This document shows positions 22,840 to 33,603 of a stretch of DNA of 64,000 nt, piece after piece; positions within the stretch are counted from its first letter, which is position 1; each line of letters begins with the position of its first letter. The stretch comes from Flaccisagitta enflata (lineage: Eukaryota > Chaetognatha > Sagittoidea > Aphragmophora). The DNA lies in NCBI GenBank assembly GCA_965153355.1, contig OZ231126.1, forward strand, positions 23,002,001-23,066,000, read 5' to 3'. The notes under the pieces are model-generated. The model was not told the DNA's origin. It did not search any database and saw only the letters and a list, made by a program, of their open reading frames with translations. The translations under genes and the position numbers were made by a program.

Positions 22840-23590
22840 TAAATTGATGGAAATTCATGAGCTTTTGTTAGTTTTTTGAAAGATCTCTCAAATGAGACCA
22901 ACCGCATTATAGTAGCTTTTAACCAAAAAAAGTTATAAAAAGAGTTAAAGGCCAACAAAGTTTACAGTTTAAATGATGAAAAAGTTTGATTTTGTTCTGT
23001 ACTTTGGGAGATCACTGTACAGCCGTTTTTGAACCAAATCAATTGAAATTCATAAGCTTCTGAAAGATTTTCAAAAGATCTTTCAGATGGGACCAACTGC
23101 GTTTTACTAGCTTTTACCGATAAAAAGTTATAAGCCAACAAAGTTGATGGGTCAAATGATGCCAAAGTATGATTTTTTACTGTACTTTGGGAGATCACTG
23201 TACCGCCATTTTTGAACCAAATCAATTAAAATTCATGAGCTTCTGAAAGATTTTCAAAAGATCTTTCAGATGAGGCCAACCATGTTTTACTAGGTTTTAC
23301 TGATAAAAAGTTATAAGCCAACAAAGTTGATTGGTCAAATGATGCCAAAGTATGATTTTTACTGTACTTTGGGAGATCACTGTACCGCCATTTCTGAACC
23401 AAATCAATTAAAATTCATGAGCTTCTGAAAGATTTTCAAAAGATCTTTCAGATGAGACCAACCATGTTTTACTAGGTTTTACTGATAAAAAGTTATAAGC
23501 CAACAAAGTTGATGGGTCAAATGATGCCAAAGTATGATTTTTTACTGTACTTTGGGAGATCACTTCATTTTGGCCGTTTTTTGTCCAAAA
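22840..23590. repeat. About 182-bp tandem repeat, four units
   Basis: TTCATGAGCTTCTGAAAG and TTTGGGAGATCACTGTACCG recur with a period of about 182-183 bp; starts near 22,845 (more diverged), 23,036, 23,218 and 23,400. Each unit has AAAGATTTTCAAAAGATCTTTC, a small self-complementary stretch. The inverse-strand open frames (SFDPSTLLAYNFLSVK) are repeats, not a gene. Confidence 0.9.
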
Positions 23591-23599
23591 ACCCAAATA

Positions 23600-24030
23600 A
23601 TACCAATTTTTTTGCAGAATCCCACTAAATGGGATGTATTTTTGCCAAATAAATCAACAATTTTGATTTTCGTCATTTTTTACAACCACCTCCATCAGGG
23701 GTGATTTTGTGAATTTGGCATACCCCCACCCCATGGGTCACCCCACCCAACTACCCACCTGACTACCTACCTTTATGTTTTTGTGTCCAACAAGCCCAAA
23801 AACCATGCTTGATAATAAAAATTCAACTGCTTTTGCATTTTTCTAAAGTGGGGGGTGGGAAATCAATTTTGGCCTTTTTTGGCCTTTGGTGGCCATCTTT
23901 CAGTGCGACGGGCAGTCCGGGGGTGGCTCAAAAATGCCAAACGAGGGTTTCCCCTTGTTATACATATGGTAACCGTGCCAAACATCTGCAGAGCATGTTC
24001 AGTAATTTTATGCAATTCTTAGGTGAGATA
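23600..24030. other. Unassigned DNA
   Basis: AT-rich and CCCACC-rich DNA without a recognised gene or repeat family. Confidence 0.4.
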
Positions 24031-24034
24031 GGCC

Positions 24035-24478
24035 TAAGAGCTGATAGGTGGTCATTTAGGGCCAGTGTGTGATGGTGGAAAGGTGTGGTAGTTATGGATG
24101 GATAGAGTTAGAGATAGTAAAACTGATAGGTGGTCATTAGGGCCAGTGTGATGGTTGAAGGTGGTGGTTTAATGGTGGATAGGTTAGAGATGAGCCTAAG
24201 AAAGCGATAGGTGGTCATTTGGGGCCGGAGTGTGTGATGGTGGAAGGTGGTGGTTATGGGTGGATGAAATTGAATGAGCCTAGAAGCTTGATAGGTGGTC
24301 ATTTAGGGCCAGTGTGATGGTGGAGGGTGGTGGTTATGGGTGGATAGAGTTGAGATAGGCCTAAGAGCTTGATAGGTGGTCATTTAGGCCAATGTGATGA
24401 GTGAGGTGGTGGTTGTGGGTGGATAGGATTGGGGTGGCCTAAAAGCTTGATGGTGATCATTAGGGCCCGGTGTGGATG
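24035..24478. repeat. About 82-bp minisatellite, six units
   Basis: GATAGGTGGTCATTTAGGGC recurs at about 24,043, 24,124, 24,205, 24,290, 24,371 and 24,450. Each unit has GTGATGGTGGAAGGTGGTGG and GGATAGAGTT. Confidence 0.88.
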
Positions 24479-24650
24479 GGAGGGCAGTGCTGAAGAAGGC
24501 CACTAGAGCATTTGGGCAGAACAGTAGCTCAAAAGCTTAAAAATACTCAAAAAAGTGAATAGGAATAACCAATAATAACTAATCAATCAATAACCAACCA
24601 ACCAGCCAGCGGACAACATAATGGGTTGCAGAGTCGCGTAGCACGCAATT
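24478..24650 (+). repeat. Family A fragment, copy 8
   Basis: Lacks the head. Has GGCAGTGCTGAAGAAGGCC, GCATTTGGGCAGAAC, a decayed CAACCAACCAGCCAGCGGAC array and GGGTTGCAGAGTCGCGTAGC. Confidence 0.7.
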
Positions 24651-24715
24651 GATAAATGAATTTGATTATCAGAGTTCAAAAAAATCTATAGAATAAATTT
24701 GTTCATTCGGTATCA

Positions 24716-25661
24716 TTTTTAGTCGCATTATACGACTCTACACCCATATGACGGTTATATTGGTCCGTCAGTTAATTTAGTCGGTCCCTTTTGGGCAACA
24801 GCCCCAGAAACAAGTCCTGTGGAGACACAGGGGAATCTGTCTGTTCGTCAGTCCGTACGTACCATCGATCGTCAAATCTGCTACATCCTCAGGGCTTTAA
24901 TCTCCTTCAGAACCCAGAAATCAAACTATTATGCTTAGATCCAGCAAATTGGCTGATCTCAGCAAATGGCATAAATCTGGCTAGAAAACCTGAATTCTTG
25001 CAAAAATTCTATCATTATGGCCCCTTAGACCTAGATTCTGGTTTCAAAAACCCAGATTCTAGCTTCAGAAACCCTGATCCTAGCCTCAGAGACCTAGATT
25101 CTGGCCCCCAAGACCCAGGATCTGGCTTCAAAGACCTAAATCCTGGTCTCAGAGACCCAAATCCTGGTCTCAGAGACTCAAACTCTGGCCTCTGAAACCA
25201 AGAAATTGGTCTCTGACACCCAGATTCTGGCCTCTGAGACCCAGATCCTGGCCTCCTCCCCCCTCAACTTACAAACTACTCAAGGACGGTAGGGGTACCG
25301 TTGTCCATATACTGCCCTCTGTCATTTCTCCATGTTATTCAATGAGAGTTTGAATAGCAGGGCATCCTCTACAGAAGGAAGGCAGAGAGAAGGATGGACG
25401 GACGGACAGATTCCCCCTGTGTTCTACAGGACTTCGTCCCCTTCGGGGCCGCTGCCCTGCTCCCCATCAACCTAAATCACATACTACTCAAGCAGGGCAC
25501 GGGTACCGCTGACCACTTACTGCCTTTGGGCTGCTATTAACTATTTCAGCGTTTTTGAGATTTTTGAGCATACAGTTCCTGCCCAGATGCCCTAGTCACC
25601 TCCAGCACTGCTCCTGCCCACCAGCAGCGCAACCACGGTAGCCATGTATCTGGCCTTGTTA
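24716..25661 (-). mobile_element. Family A copy 9 with a long family B nested inside (reverse)
   Basis: TTTTTAGTCGCATTATACG at the left; GGCAACAGCCCCAGAAACAA at about 24,793 starts family B. The interior has CTCAGAGACCCAAATCCTGG units, and the right inverted end is TTCCCCCTGTGTTCTACAGG then CCTTCGGGGCCGCTGCCC (about 25,409-25,455). The tail ACCGCTGACCACTTACTGCC gives way to family A head sequence ending TATCTGGCCTTGTTATG. The left family B end is more decayed than the right. Confidence 0.8.
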
Positions 25662-25710
25662 TGAATTATAGTACAAATGCCATTTTCATTCAAACAAGTG
25701 AAGCTGGGTG

Positions 25711-26157
25711 ACAATATCGTTGCGGACAACGGGTGGGCAGGGCATGTATCCATACCTATGTCCCCACTCACATACACAAATATCAACACTCGTTTTGTGC
25801 CGCGGCTTCGTGTTCACGGACCGATAGACCAGGACCAACGGATGGACAGACGGGCCTTTGCCAATCTGGGGGCGAGAAAAGCCGAGATGAATCTCAATAG
25901 CTTAAATTACATGAAAACCATACTTCTAGATTGCCCCAGTGAGATGGTACACCCATGAAAGCCAATGGTTTTGCAGATCTTCAGTTAAAATTTCATCACA
26001 CTGAGTTAACTAGAAGTATGCTTTTCATGTAAATCAAGCTATTGAAACTACATAGATTCATCTCGGGTTTTCTCAACCCCAGATCAGGTAAAGACAGACA
26101 GACCAGACAGACAGACGGACAAAGTCTCTTATAGAGTTGCGTGTCCGCAACTAAAAA
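25711..26157 (+). repeat. Family A copy 10 (alternative head), interrupted by a MITE
   Basis: ACAATATCGTTGCGGACAAC head, GGTGGGCAGGGC core, then a 217-bp inverted-repeat element at 25,866-26,082, then a CAGACAGACCAGACAGAC array and CTCTTATAGAGTTGCGTG ending CGCAACTAAAAA. Confidence 0.8.
25866..26082. mobile_element. 217-bp MITE inside family A copy 10
   Basis: CTGGGGGCGAGAAAAGCCG at 25,866 is mirrored by CGGGTTTTCTCAACCCCAG ending at 26,082, and the arms extend inward through GAGATGAATCT and ACATGAAAANCATACTTCTAG. An AT dinucleotide flanks both sides. The element lies between the core and the array of a family A copy, so it inserted after that copy. Confidence 0.8.
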
Positions 26158-26215
26158 CAAATTTTCTGATTCCACATCGTTCTGAGAACCCCTGTGAAAA
26201 AAATTGGGATGAATT

Positions 26216-26416
26216 CTTTTTAGTTACGGACACGCAACTCTATAAGAGGCTTTGTCCGTCCGTCGGTCGGTCCGTCGGTCAGTCCGTCGGTTGATCGGTC
26301 GGTCGGTTGGTCCATGGACACGAGTCAAAAAGTGAGGAAATGAGCGTTTTAGAACATTTGCATTTCCGCCCCTGCCCACCCGTCCGCAACTGGTGGCCGT
26401 GTATCCGGCCTTGTTT
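26216..26416 (-). repeat. Family A repeat, copy 11 (reverse)
   Basis: TTTTTAGTTACGGACACGC, GAGGCTTTGTCCGTCCGTCGG array, CGCCCCTGCCCACCCGTCC, ending TATCCGGCCTTGTTT. Well preserved. Confidence 0.88.
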
Positions 26417-26505
26417 ATTTCAAAGCCGTGGAATTGAGATATTTTAAGTCTGGGAATCTTACCAATTAGGACAAACATCGCAAGTGATCGCGTGGGGAAT
26501 CCATA

Positions 26506-26569
26506 ATGAAACTCACGAAAAAAATTGTTTTTCGTTGGATTTTTGTTCTCATAACGTTGGTAATAGTAG
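26506..26569 (+). CDS. Putative first coding exon with signal peptide (possibly of the mucin-like gene)
   Basis: ATG at 26,506 opens 21 codons plus 1 nt (start MKLTKKIVFRW, then a hydrophobic run IFVLITLVIV) and meets a consensus donor G|GTAAGTCAC at 26,570. Basic N terminus plus hydrophobic core is the shape of a secretory signal or signal anchor. The exon ends in phase 1, the phase needed by the mucin-like terminal exon at 35,110, so the two could be joined over an 8.5-kb intron. That is inference: the phase match alone has a one-in-three chance, and other exons may lie between. Confidence 0.4.
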
Positions 26570-26747
26570 GTAAGTCACAAATAGGAAATTCATTTTTCCC
26601 CCCAACAGTTGGGGGATTGAAAAGATATCAATTGCATATTGTGCTCTTTGATCAATGATCTGGACATCTTTCAATTTGGGTATCTGTTCATATCGTGGGT
26701 TTGTTAATACTCGCGCATGTCAAAGGCTCGGGAGCAGTTGATATGAG

Positions 26748-27347
<600 letters not shown>

Positions 27348-27569
27348 TGCATGTATTGATAATGTGACATATATGTATATGGAAAAACTGATAGAAAAAC
27401 AGACGGGAAAAACGACTGAGTAGTAAAGGAGGCTCTCAAAACATGTTGGTTGATAATTTGTTTCAATGGGTGTGTTTCTACTCAAAGACACAAACGCGTT
27501 TCTAATGTGGGTTTTGCAAATCGCGATTTTACATCACTCTCCCTGAAAAAAAATTGAGGCATAAGGAAG

Positions 27570-27655
27570 ATTGGAACCCTCTCCAAGTTGCCTTGTGAAT
27601 TCAGCTTCCTTAAATTTGAAGTTGACGCCCTTACCAACAACGCCACTAGGGTATT
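27570..27655 (-). other. tRNA-like sequence
   Basis: Minus strand: TAGTGGCGTTGTTGGTAAGG (A-box-like) and GAGGGTTCCAATCTTCC (B-box-like), with spacing that would suit a long-variable-arm tRNA (Leu/Ser type). No complete cloverleaf could be drawn. Confidence 0.45.
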
Positions 27656-27782
27656 TTGGTGGCCTTTTTCTACAACTTTGTATCAATTTATGGGGGTTCA
27701 GTTCTGTAATGGCTAACTTATTCAATTGCCTCTCTATTAAACAAGTCTACCAGAAATAATTGTAGTCATATGAGTGAGTGTC

Positions 27783-27835
27783 TCAGTGGGGCAGGTGGTT
27801 AAGGTGTAAGCTTTTGAGCGTTCAATCCCTGCAAG
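27783..27835 (+). other. tRNA-like sequence
   Basis: GTGGGGCAGGTGGTTAAGGT (A-box-like) then GCGTTCAATCCCTGC (B-box-like). Too short and mismatched for a functional tRNA. It faces the one at 27,570-27,655. Confidence 0.4.
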
Positions 27836-28172
27836 AGTCCAATATTTTTTCAGGATGAGGGTGGTGAAAATCGCGAATTGTAAAACCTACCTGAAAAACT
27901 TGTTTCTGGCTTTGAGTAGAAACGCACCCCTTATAGGATCTCACCGTGGCTAAAAACAGACAAGAAACGCGGTTTTTGCACAAGCGACGGACCAACCGAT
28001 GGACTGACCAACCAAAGGACAGATGGACGGACAGACCCTCTTATAGAGATGCGTTCCTGACGGACGCATCTAAAAAGGAGAATGAGAGGAAAGTGAGACA
28101 GACAGACAGCCAGACAAACATGCTCAGGGGCCCAGTACCGTGCCAACTTAATGTGAACACTTAGTTTCAAAG

Positions 28173-28177
<5 letters not shown>

Positions 28178-28264
<87 letters not shown>
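28178..28264. repeat. (AG)n microsatellite
   Basis: About 86 bp of perfect AG/GA. Confidence 0.98.
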
Positions 28265-28267
<3 letters not shown>

Positions 28268-28362
28268 AACATTTGCATAAACAGAAAAACAAACAAAGAG
28301 ACACAGGGTTGATGTACCATTTTGACAACATCCACCATTTTTGCTGAACTAGTCAAAGCGGC

Positions 28363-28535
28363 CTATTCACTGAATCACGAAAGAAAATCTCAAAAATAGG
28401 CCTGTCAAGACTAATTTCACTGAAGCACGACTTCGTGCTTCAGTGAAATTGGTATTCGTGATTCAGTGGATTGATGCCTTACCTCTGTTCGTGCATTAGT
28501 GGATTGATACTTAACCTCCATTCGCGATTCAGTGA
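28363..28535. repeat. ACTGAAGCACG hairpin cluster, copy 1
   Basis: A perfect hairpin at 28,413-28,450 (18-bp arms AATTTCACTGAAGCACGA, 2-nt loop) is flanked by weaker TTCGTGATTCAGTGGATTGA-like copies at about 28,469, 28,489 and 28,520. The same motif cluster recurs at 34,738-34,905. Confidence 0.85.
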
Positions 28536-28612
28536 GAAATAAACTCACCCTTGTCTGCTCTCCGCATAGGCTGGTGAATTTTCAGTAAGTGGAGGAAACG
28601 GGTATGGCATAA

Positions 28613-28716
<104 letters not shown>

Positions 28717-28775
28717 CACACAAGGAACTGCCCAAATTAGGTAGTCTTGTTTTATGGAGCCTCCGTCGGAGAATG

Positions 28776-29228
<453 letters not shown>

Positions 29229-29715
29229 AGACCCAAAGAAAAATGGGCGTTTTAACCGACCAAAAGACACTGCGAGTTATCGAGTCAAGTGGCTAGCGAC
29301 TAAGAAAGAAAGTGGAGAGAAACCAGTAGCCCACGATTACCAAAAAGTTGAAGATGGGTAGGACGAGGGACTGTGCATTACAGACTTCCAGGAAGACGGA
29401 TGGATGGACAGATGGGTGGAAAGATGGATGGACCAAAAGCCTCTCTCAGAGTGGCCTTTCACAATTAAATAAAGAATTTGAATGCAAGCGCTCAATTGTC
29501 ACCTCCTTATCCTCCTCGTCCAGCACGACCGACGCCACCATTAAATTCTACTTCCTTACTATTAACCAGTTTTTCAACGAGCCAAAACAAACACAAAATG
29601 GCGCCAACCAGACCTATCTACGTTAATTCATATAGGAATGACAATAAAAAAAGACAAATTGTCAACGAATTCAAATTGATATGTCTCATCTAGCAGATTT
29701 TCATCTGATCCCTTC
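29229..29715. other. Unassigned DNA
   Basis: Mixed sequence with a GGATGGACAGATGGGTGG run (29,395-29,435) that may be a relic of a family A array. No gene recognised. Confidence 0.4.
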
Positions 29716-29888
29716 TTAAATTTTTATAGAGTTCATGCGACTCTATAACCCGCTGTCTGTCTGTTGGTCTGTCCGTCGGCATGTCCGTCATTGTTAGCTT
29801 TTTCGGCATAAATTTTTGTTTACCCTTTTTATTACCCTCCCTGCCCACTCGAACGCGACTTTGCTAGCCGTGCTTCTGGCATTGTATG
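29716..29888 (-). repeat. Family A repeat, copy 12 (reverse, diverged)
   Basis: ATAGAGTTCATGCGACTC, CTGTCTGTCTGTTGGTCTG array, CCTGCCCACTCGAACGCG, ending CTTCTGGCATTGT. Confidence 0.7.
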
Positions 29889-30469
29889 TGAAATAATGCT
29901 GGATACATGTTTCTTAGTTCAAAAACTCAAATCAAAGATGGTTATGAATATGACGTTATTTCTCAACAACTAACCTTGGGGAAATAAAAAAAAGGCAGAA
30001 TTGGCGGATGTTTAAAACCTTTCTTTTGAACCATAATCTGAGCCGGACTTAGCTACCGCGGGGCCCTAGGCTTGACAGCTACCGCGGGGCCCCCTAGCCC
30101 CCCCCCCCTTGCTGCATAATTTACCACCCCCTCCCTCCTCTCATAACAAGTTGATCGAAATTAGAAAGGTAGTAAATTTTCTAAGCATAGGAACCTACAA
30201 TAAATCCCAACTCCAATGATTTTAAGGGATTAAGAAATTTCTTCTGTTTTTTTTTTTAACAAATTTCTATCAGGGTATTCGGGTCCCAATAGGACCGTAC
30301 CCCTCTGCCCAATGATTCACAGGCAAGTAAGACACGTCTGGCTTTGAACACCGATCATACATCGAACTGTTAATCTGCGCCTCTGATGGTATTGAGGAGA
30401 ATCACGAGCAGGCTACTGCTTAGATAGTATTTATAGAGCAGAAATGAGGCAGCAAATTTCACTCCACTC

Positions 30470-30760
30470 TGATGCCGTGAATGGCGGCCTCCCGAGGTTC
30501 GACTCTCGCCCTCCCCGCAGAAGGCCTTGACAAACCGGCCATTATTCCCTTCCCTGCCACCCTTCCAACCCTCCCCGCTAGCTAGCTACAGTTATCTAGA
30601 ACACCAGCCTCCGCCAGTGTATCTAGTAACCCGTCGCTGAGCCACTTCAGCGGGGCAGATCCTTAAACCTTCGTTAAAGGACCTGCCATGCGCAGGACTC
30701 GAACCCGCCACCCAGTGGGCCAACGGCGGGCTCGCTACCACTGTGCTAACCCCCCCCCAA
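30470..30760 (-). mobile_element. tRNA-derived SINE-like sequence
   Basis: On the minus strand GGTTAGCACAGTGGTAGCGA (A box) and GCGGGTTCGAGTCCTGCG (B box) span about 30,755-30,688 with tRNA-like spacing. A second B-box-like GAGGTTCGACTCTCGCC lies on the plus strand at 30,496. The body between has CTCCCCGCTAGCTAGC. T-arm pairing is good (GCGGG/CCTGC) but the anticodon arm is not, so it is a SINE head or tRNA pseudogene. Confidence 0.6.
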
Positions 30761-30860
30761 GAACGCGTATTCTACAGGACTTAGTCACCTTCGGGGCCAA
30801 AAAGGAACAGCCCCACTGTGCAGACTTGCTCTGATTCCAGTCCGCTCAACTTTGAGAGGG

Positions 30861-31195
30861 GTATAAGTTGCATGCTACACGACTCTATACCCTGCCTTGT
30901 CGGTCGGTCGGTCGGTTACGGATGTTCACCCAGTGGGTAGGTGGGTTGGTCGGTCAGTGGGTCGGTTGGTCGATTGGTCGCCCAGTGGGTTGGTTGGTGG
31001 GTCGGTTGGTTGGTCGGTCGGTCAGTCAGTGGGTCGGTTGTTTGTTTGGTTGATTGGTTGTTTGGTTGGTTGGTCCGTTGGTTGGTTGGTTGGTTGGTTG
31101 GTCCGTTGGTGAGTCCCCTTTTCACTTTTTTTGCGTTTTTGAGCTTTTTGAGGTAACTGCTCCTACCCGAATGCCCTTGTAACCTTTTCTATCAC
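30861..31195 (-). repeat. Family A repeat, copy 13 (reverse) with expanded array
   Basis: TAAGTTGCATGCTACACG, then about 205 bp of GGTCGGT/GGTTGGT/GGTGGGT array (30,900-31,105), then TTTGAGCTTTTTGAGG and CTGCTCCTACCCGAATGCC. The head is missing. It has one of the longest internal arrays seen in the family. Confidence 0.8.
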
Positions 31196-31329
31196 TCAAG
31201 AAGAAGAATATAATGGAAAAAAAGGAATAAGACCAAGAAGAAGACAAAAAGAGGACAGCTTGAAGAGCAAGATAAAGAAAAGAAAAAGAAACGAAAAACA
31301 TGGAAAAGAAGAACAAGTGACGCGGGGTC

Positions 31330-31576
31330 ACAATATCGTTGCGGACGGGTGGGCAGGGGCTTCCAACCTCCAGCCTTACCCCAACCACACCCTAAACCCC
31401 CCTCCATTACACTCAAACACAAACAATACCAACCGCAGCATCAAAAGTACGCGCTTTTCGCGTTTTCAACTCAAGCGTGACAACTCAAGCGTGACGGACG
31501 GACCAACGGACCGACGGACGGACGGACGCACGGACGCACAAAGCCTCTTATAGAGTTGCGTGACCCTAACTAAAAA
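31330..31576 (+). repeat. Family A repeat, copy 14 (alternative head)
   Basis: ACAATATCGTTGCGGACGGG, GGTGGGCAGGGGC, CACACCCTAAACCCC stretch, GGACGGACGGACGCACGG array, and CTTATAGAGTTGCGTG ending CTAACTAAAAA. Confidence 0.82.
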
Positions 31577-31646
31577 GGAGGAAAAGAAGAAAAAAAAAAC
31601 AAATAAGAAAAAGAATGGCAGACAAGGTATCAGCGCTCGGAAGCTA

Positions 31647-31777
31647 CAAGAAGAAGAAGAAGAAAAAGAAGAAGAAGAAGAAGAAGAAGAAGAAGAAGAA
31701 GAAGAAGAAGAATAAGAAGAAGAAGAAGAAGAAGAAGGAGAAGGAGGAGGAAAGATGAAGAAGAAGAAAAAGAAGAA

Positions 31778-31812
<35 letters not shown>

Positions 31813-31820
31813 AGAAGAAG

Positions 31821-31851
<31 letters not shown>

Positions 31852-32090
31852 TGAAGAAGAAGAAGAAGAAGAAGAAGAAGAAGAAGAAGAAGAAGAAGAA
31901 GAAGAAGAAGAAGAAGAAGAAGAAGAAGAAGAAGAAGAAGAAAACAAAGAAGAAGAAAAGAAAGAGAAAAAAGAAAAAGAAAAAGAAAAAGAAAAAGAAA
32001 AAGAAGAAGAAAACGAAGAAAAAAAAGGAAAAAAAGGAGAAAAAAGAAAAGAAGTAAAAGAAGAACAGAAAGGAAGGAAAAAAAGAAGTC
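31647..32090. repeat. (GAA)n array, about 440 bp
   Basis: GAA/AAG triplets, nearly pure at 31,647-31,735 and 31,760-31,940, grading into A-rich AAAAGA units. All purine on the plus strand. Poly-Lys, poly-Glu, poly-Ser and poly-Leu open frames are artefacts. Confidence 0.97.
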
Positions 32091-32184
32091 GGGAATAGTA
32101 AAGAGGCAAGTCGTAAACAAAAGACTTCTTTATTGTAGGATAAAATGAACGCTTCGCACCGGTCGCTTTAACATATGTTTTTTT

Positions 32185-32257
32185 CTGCAGACAGACAGAC
32201 CGACCGACCGACCGACTTACACAGGGCAAGTTCTAGAGTCACGTGAGTAGCGAATTG
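32185..32257 (+). repeat. Family A fragment, copy 15
   Basis: CAGACAGACAGACCGACCG array and GTTCTAGAGTCACGTGAG. Only the 3' part. Confidence 0.6.
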
Positions 32258-32483
32258 AACTCGCCATAAAGAAAAAGAGAAAGATTGGTGCGCACGATTT
32301 TAATTGTCAGTCAAGAATGAAAATCGACAGGAAATTTCTCAAGCCAAAGAAAGGAATGACCTTCGATACCGGTAAAATGGATAACAAACGAAATAATGAG
32401 AATAAGATCGCGGTCACGCATATCGATAGGATTCAGGACTTCCTTTCAGCCAAAAAATAGTTTCCATGAGAAAGTATTTTGAG

Positions 32484-32628
32484 AACAAGGCCGTATACAC
32501 GAGCCAAAGTCGCGTGCGGGTGGGCAGGAGCGGCGAAAAGCTAAGCGTGACCGACGGACAGACCGACGGACAGACCGACGGACAGACGGACAGAGTGGGT
32601 TGTAGAGTCGCGTGCACGCGACTAAAAA
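32484..32628 (+). repeat. Family A repeat, copy 16
   Basis: AACAAGGCCGTATACACG head, GTGGGCAGGAGCGGC, CGGACAGACCGACGG array, and GTAGAGTCGCGTGCACGC ending CGACTAAAAA. It has a perfect terminal palindrome GTCGCGTGCACGCGAC. Compact, with a short core. Confidence 0.88.
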
Positions 32629-32710
32629 TCGAAAAAGAAAACGATAGATAAAGTGACCAAATTCACATGAGATAAGAAAAAAAATACCCACCTCCAACAC
32701 TCAAACTTAC

Positions 32711-32950
32711 ACAATAGTCGCGAAAGCGTTAGGTGAGCAGTAGTACCCGTGCCCTGCCTAAGCTGATTGTTCTAGAAATTGACGGAGGGAGCTGGGCAGT
32801 GGCCCAGAAGGCCTTGAGGCTGGGATTTGGGCCTCGAGGCTAGGATTTTAGTCAGGGAGGGGAGGACAGACGTAAAAGAAGAAGGAGAAATTTCCCCATG
32901 TGTGAAAGCATAGGTCATCGACCCCTTACAGGCCGCTGCCCAAAAAGTAT
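32711..32950 (-). repeat. Family B element (reverse), short
   Basis: ATAGTCGCGAAAGCGTTAGG, TACCCGTGCCCTGCC, GCCTTGAGGCTGGGATTTGG units, GTGTGAAAGCATAGGTCATC and GGCCGCTGCCC. Its array is only about two units long. Confidence 0.8.
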
Positions 32951-33117
32951 CTAAAACGCTCGTTTCCCCACTCTTCAACTCGATGACCAAACCATACCTT
33001 TGAAAGATAGAATCGAGGTCAAGCTTTTTAATGTAATCGCCGGGCATTCTAATCCAAGCTACTGACTACTGAGTGTTGTAACAATATCCCTCACTACACC
33101 ACAAAAAAATAACGAAG

Positions 33118-33118
<1 letters not shown>

Positions 33119-33183
<65 letters not shown>

Positions 33184-33187
33184 GCGT

Positions 33188-33220
<33 letters not shown>

Positions 33221-33245
33221 CGTGTGTGTGTGTGTGCGCGTGCGT
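33119..33245. repeat. (GT)n with GCGT interruptions
   Basis: About 58 bp of pure GT followed by GTGTGC variants. Confidence 0.97.
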
Positions 33246-33352
33246 GCATGTCTGAGGCCATGAGGGAAGTCTCGTAGTAGGTCCGAATACATTTGATCGA
33301 GTGAAGCTTTAGGATGGACAAATTGTAGAATCTAAGTGTATCAGGTCCTCTT

Positions 33353-33355
<3 letters not shown>

Positions 33356-33396
<41 letters not shown>
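33356..33396. repeat. (TC)n microsatellite
   Basis: About 41 bp of TC. Confidence 0.95.
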
Positions 33397-33400
<4 letters not shown>

Positions 33401-33420
33401 TGAACAACGATTGACTATCT

Positions 33421-33575
33421 TTTTTAGTCGCGGACAATCGACACTACACCTCGCCGTGTTGGTCGCTATGTTGATCTCTTGGTCCGTCCATCACACTTTT
33501 GAATTCCAAGCGGTTTTGGCATAACTGCTCCTGCTCAACCTTCCACGACTGGTTTGCCGTGTATCGGACCTTCTT
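33421..33575 (-). repeat. Family A repeat, copy 17 (reverse)
   Basis: TTTTTAGTCGCGGACAATCG, CTCGCCGTGTTGGTCGC, CTGCTCCTGCTCAACC and TATCGGACCTTCTT. The array is short and degenerate. Confidence 0.7.
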
Positions 33576-33603
33576 ACTTTCGAAGTTGATTATTGATGAT
33601 TAT

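Larger units (their letters stand above)
27468..27930. mobile_element. About 463-bp inverted-repeat element carrying two tRNA-like sequences
   Basis: GGGTGTGTTTCTACTCAAAG at 27,468 is mirrored by CTTTGAGTAGAAACGCACCCC ending at 27,930, and the arms continue through AATCGCGATTTTACA and the CCTGAAAAAAA block. The copy of family C at 47,743 reads straight through the site (TTTCAATATAGGATC near 47,840), so this is a true insertion. tRNA-like sequences lie at 27,570-27,655 (minus) and 27,783-27,835 (plus). Confidence 0.8.
27348..28076 (+). repeat. Family C repeat, copy 1, with insertion
   Basis: TGTATTGATAATGTGACATA, GGAGGCTCTCAAAACATG, ATAGGATCTCACCGTGG, AACGCGGTTTTTGCAC, a family A-like GGACGGACAGACC array and CTTATAGAGATGCGTTCC ending GACGGACGCATCTAAAAA. 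It shares its array and hairpin-like 3' design with family A but has different arms. The second copy is at 47,743. It is split by an inverted-repeat element at 27,468-27,930. Confidence 0.8.
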
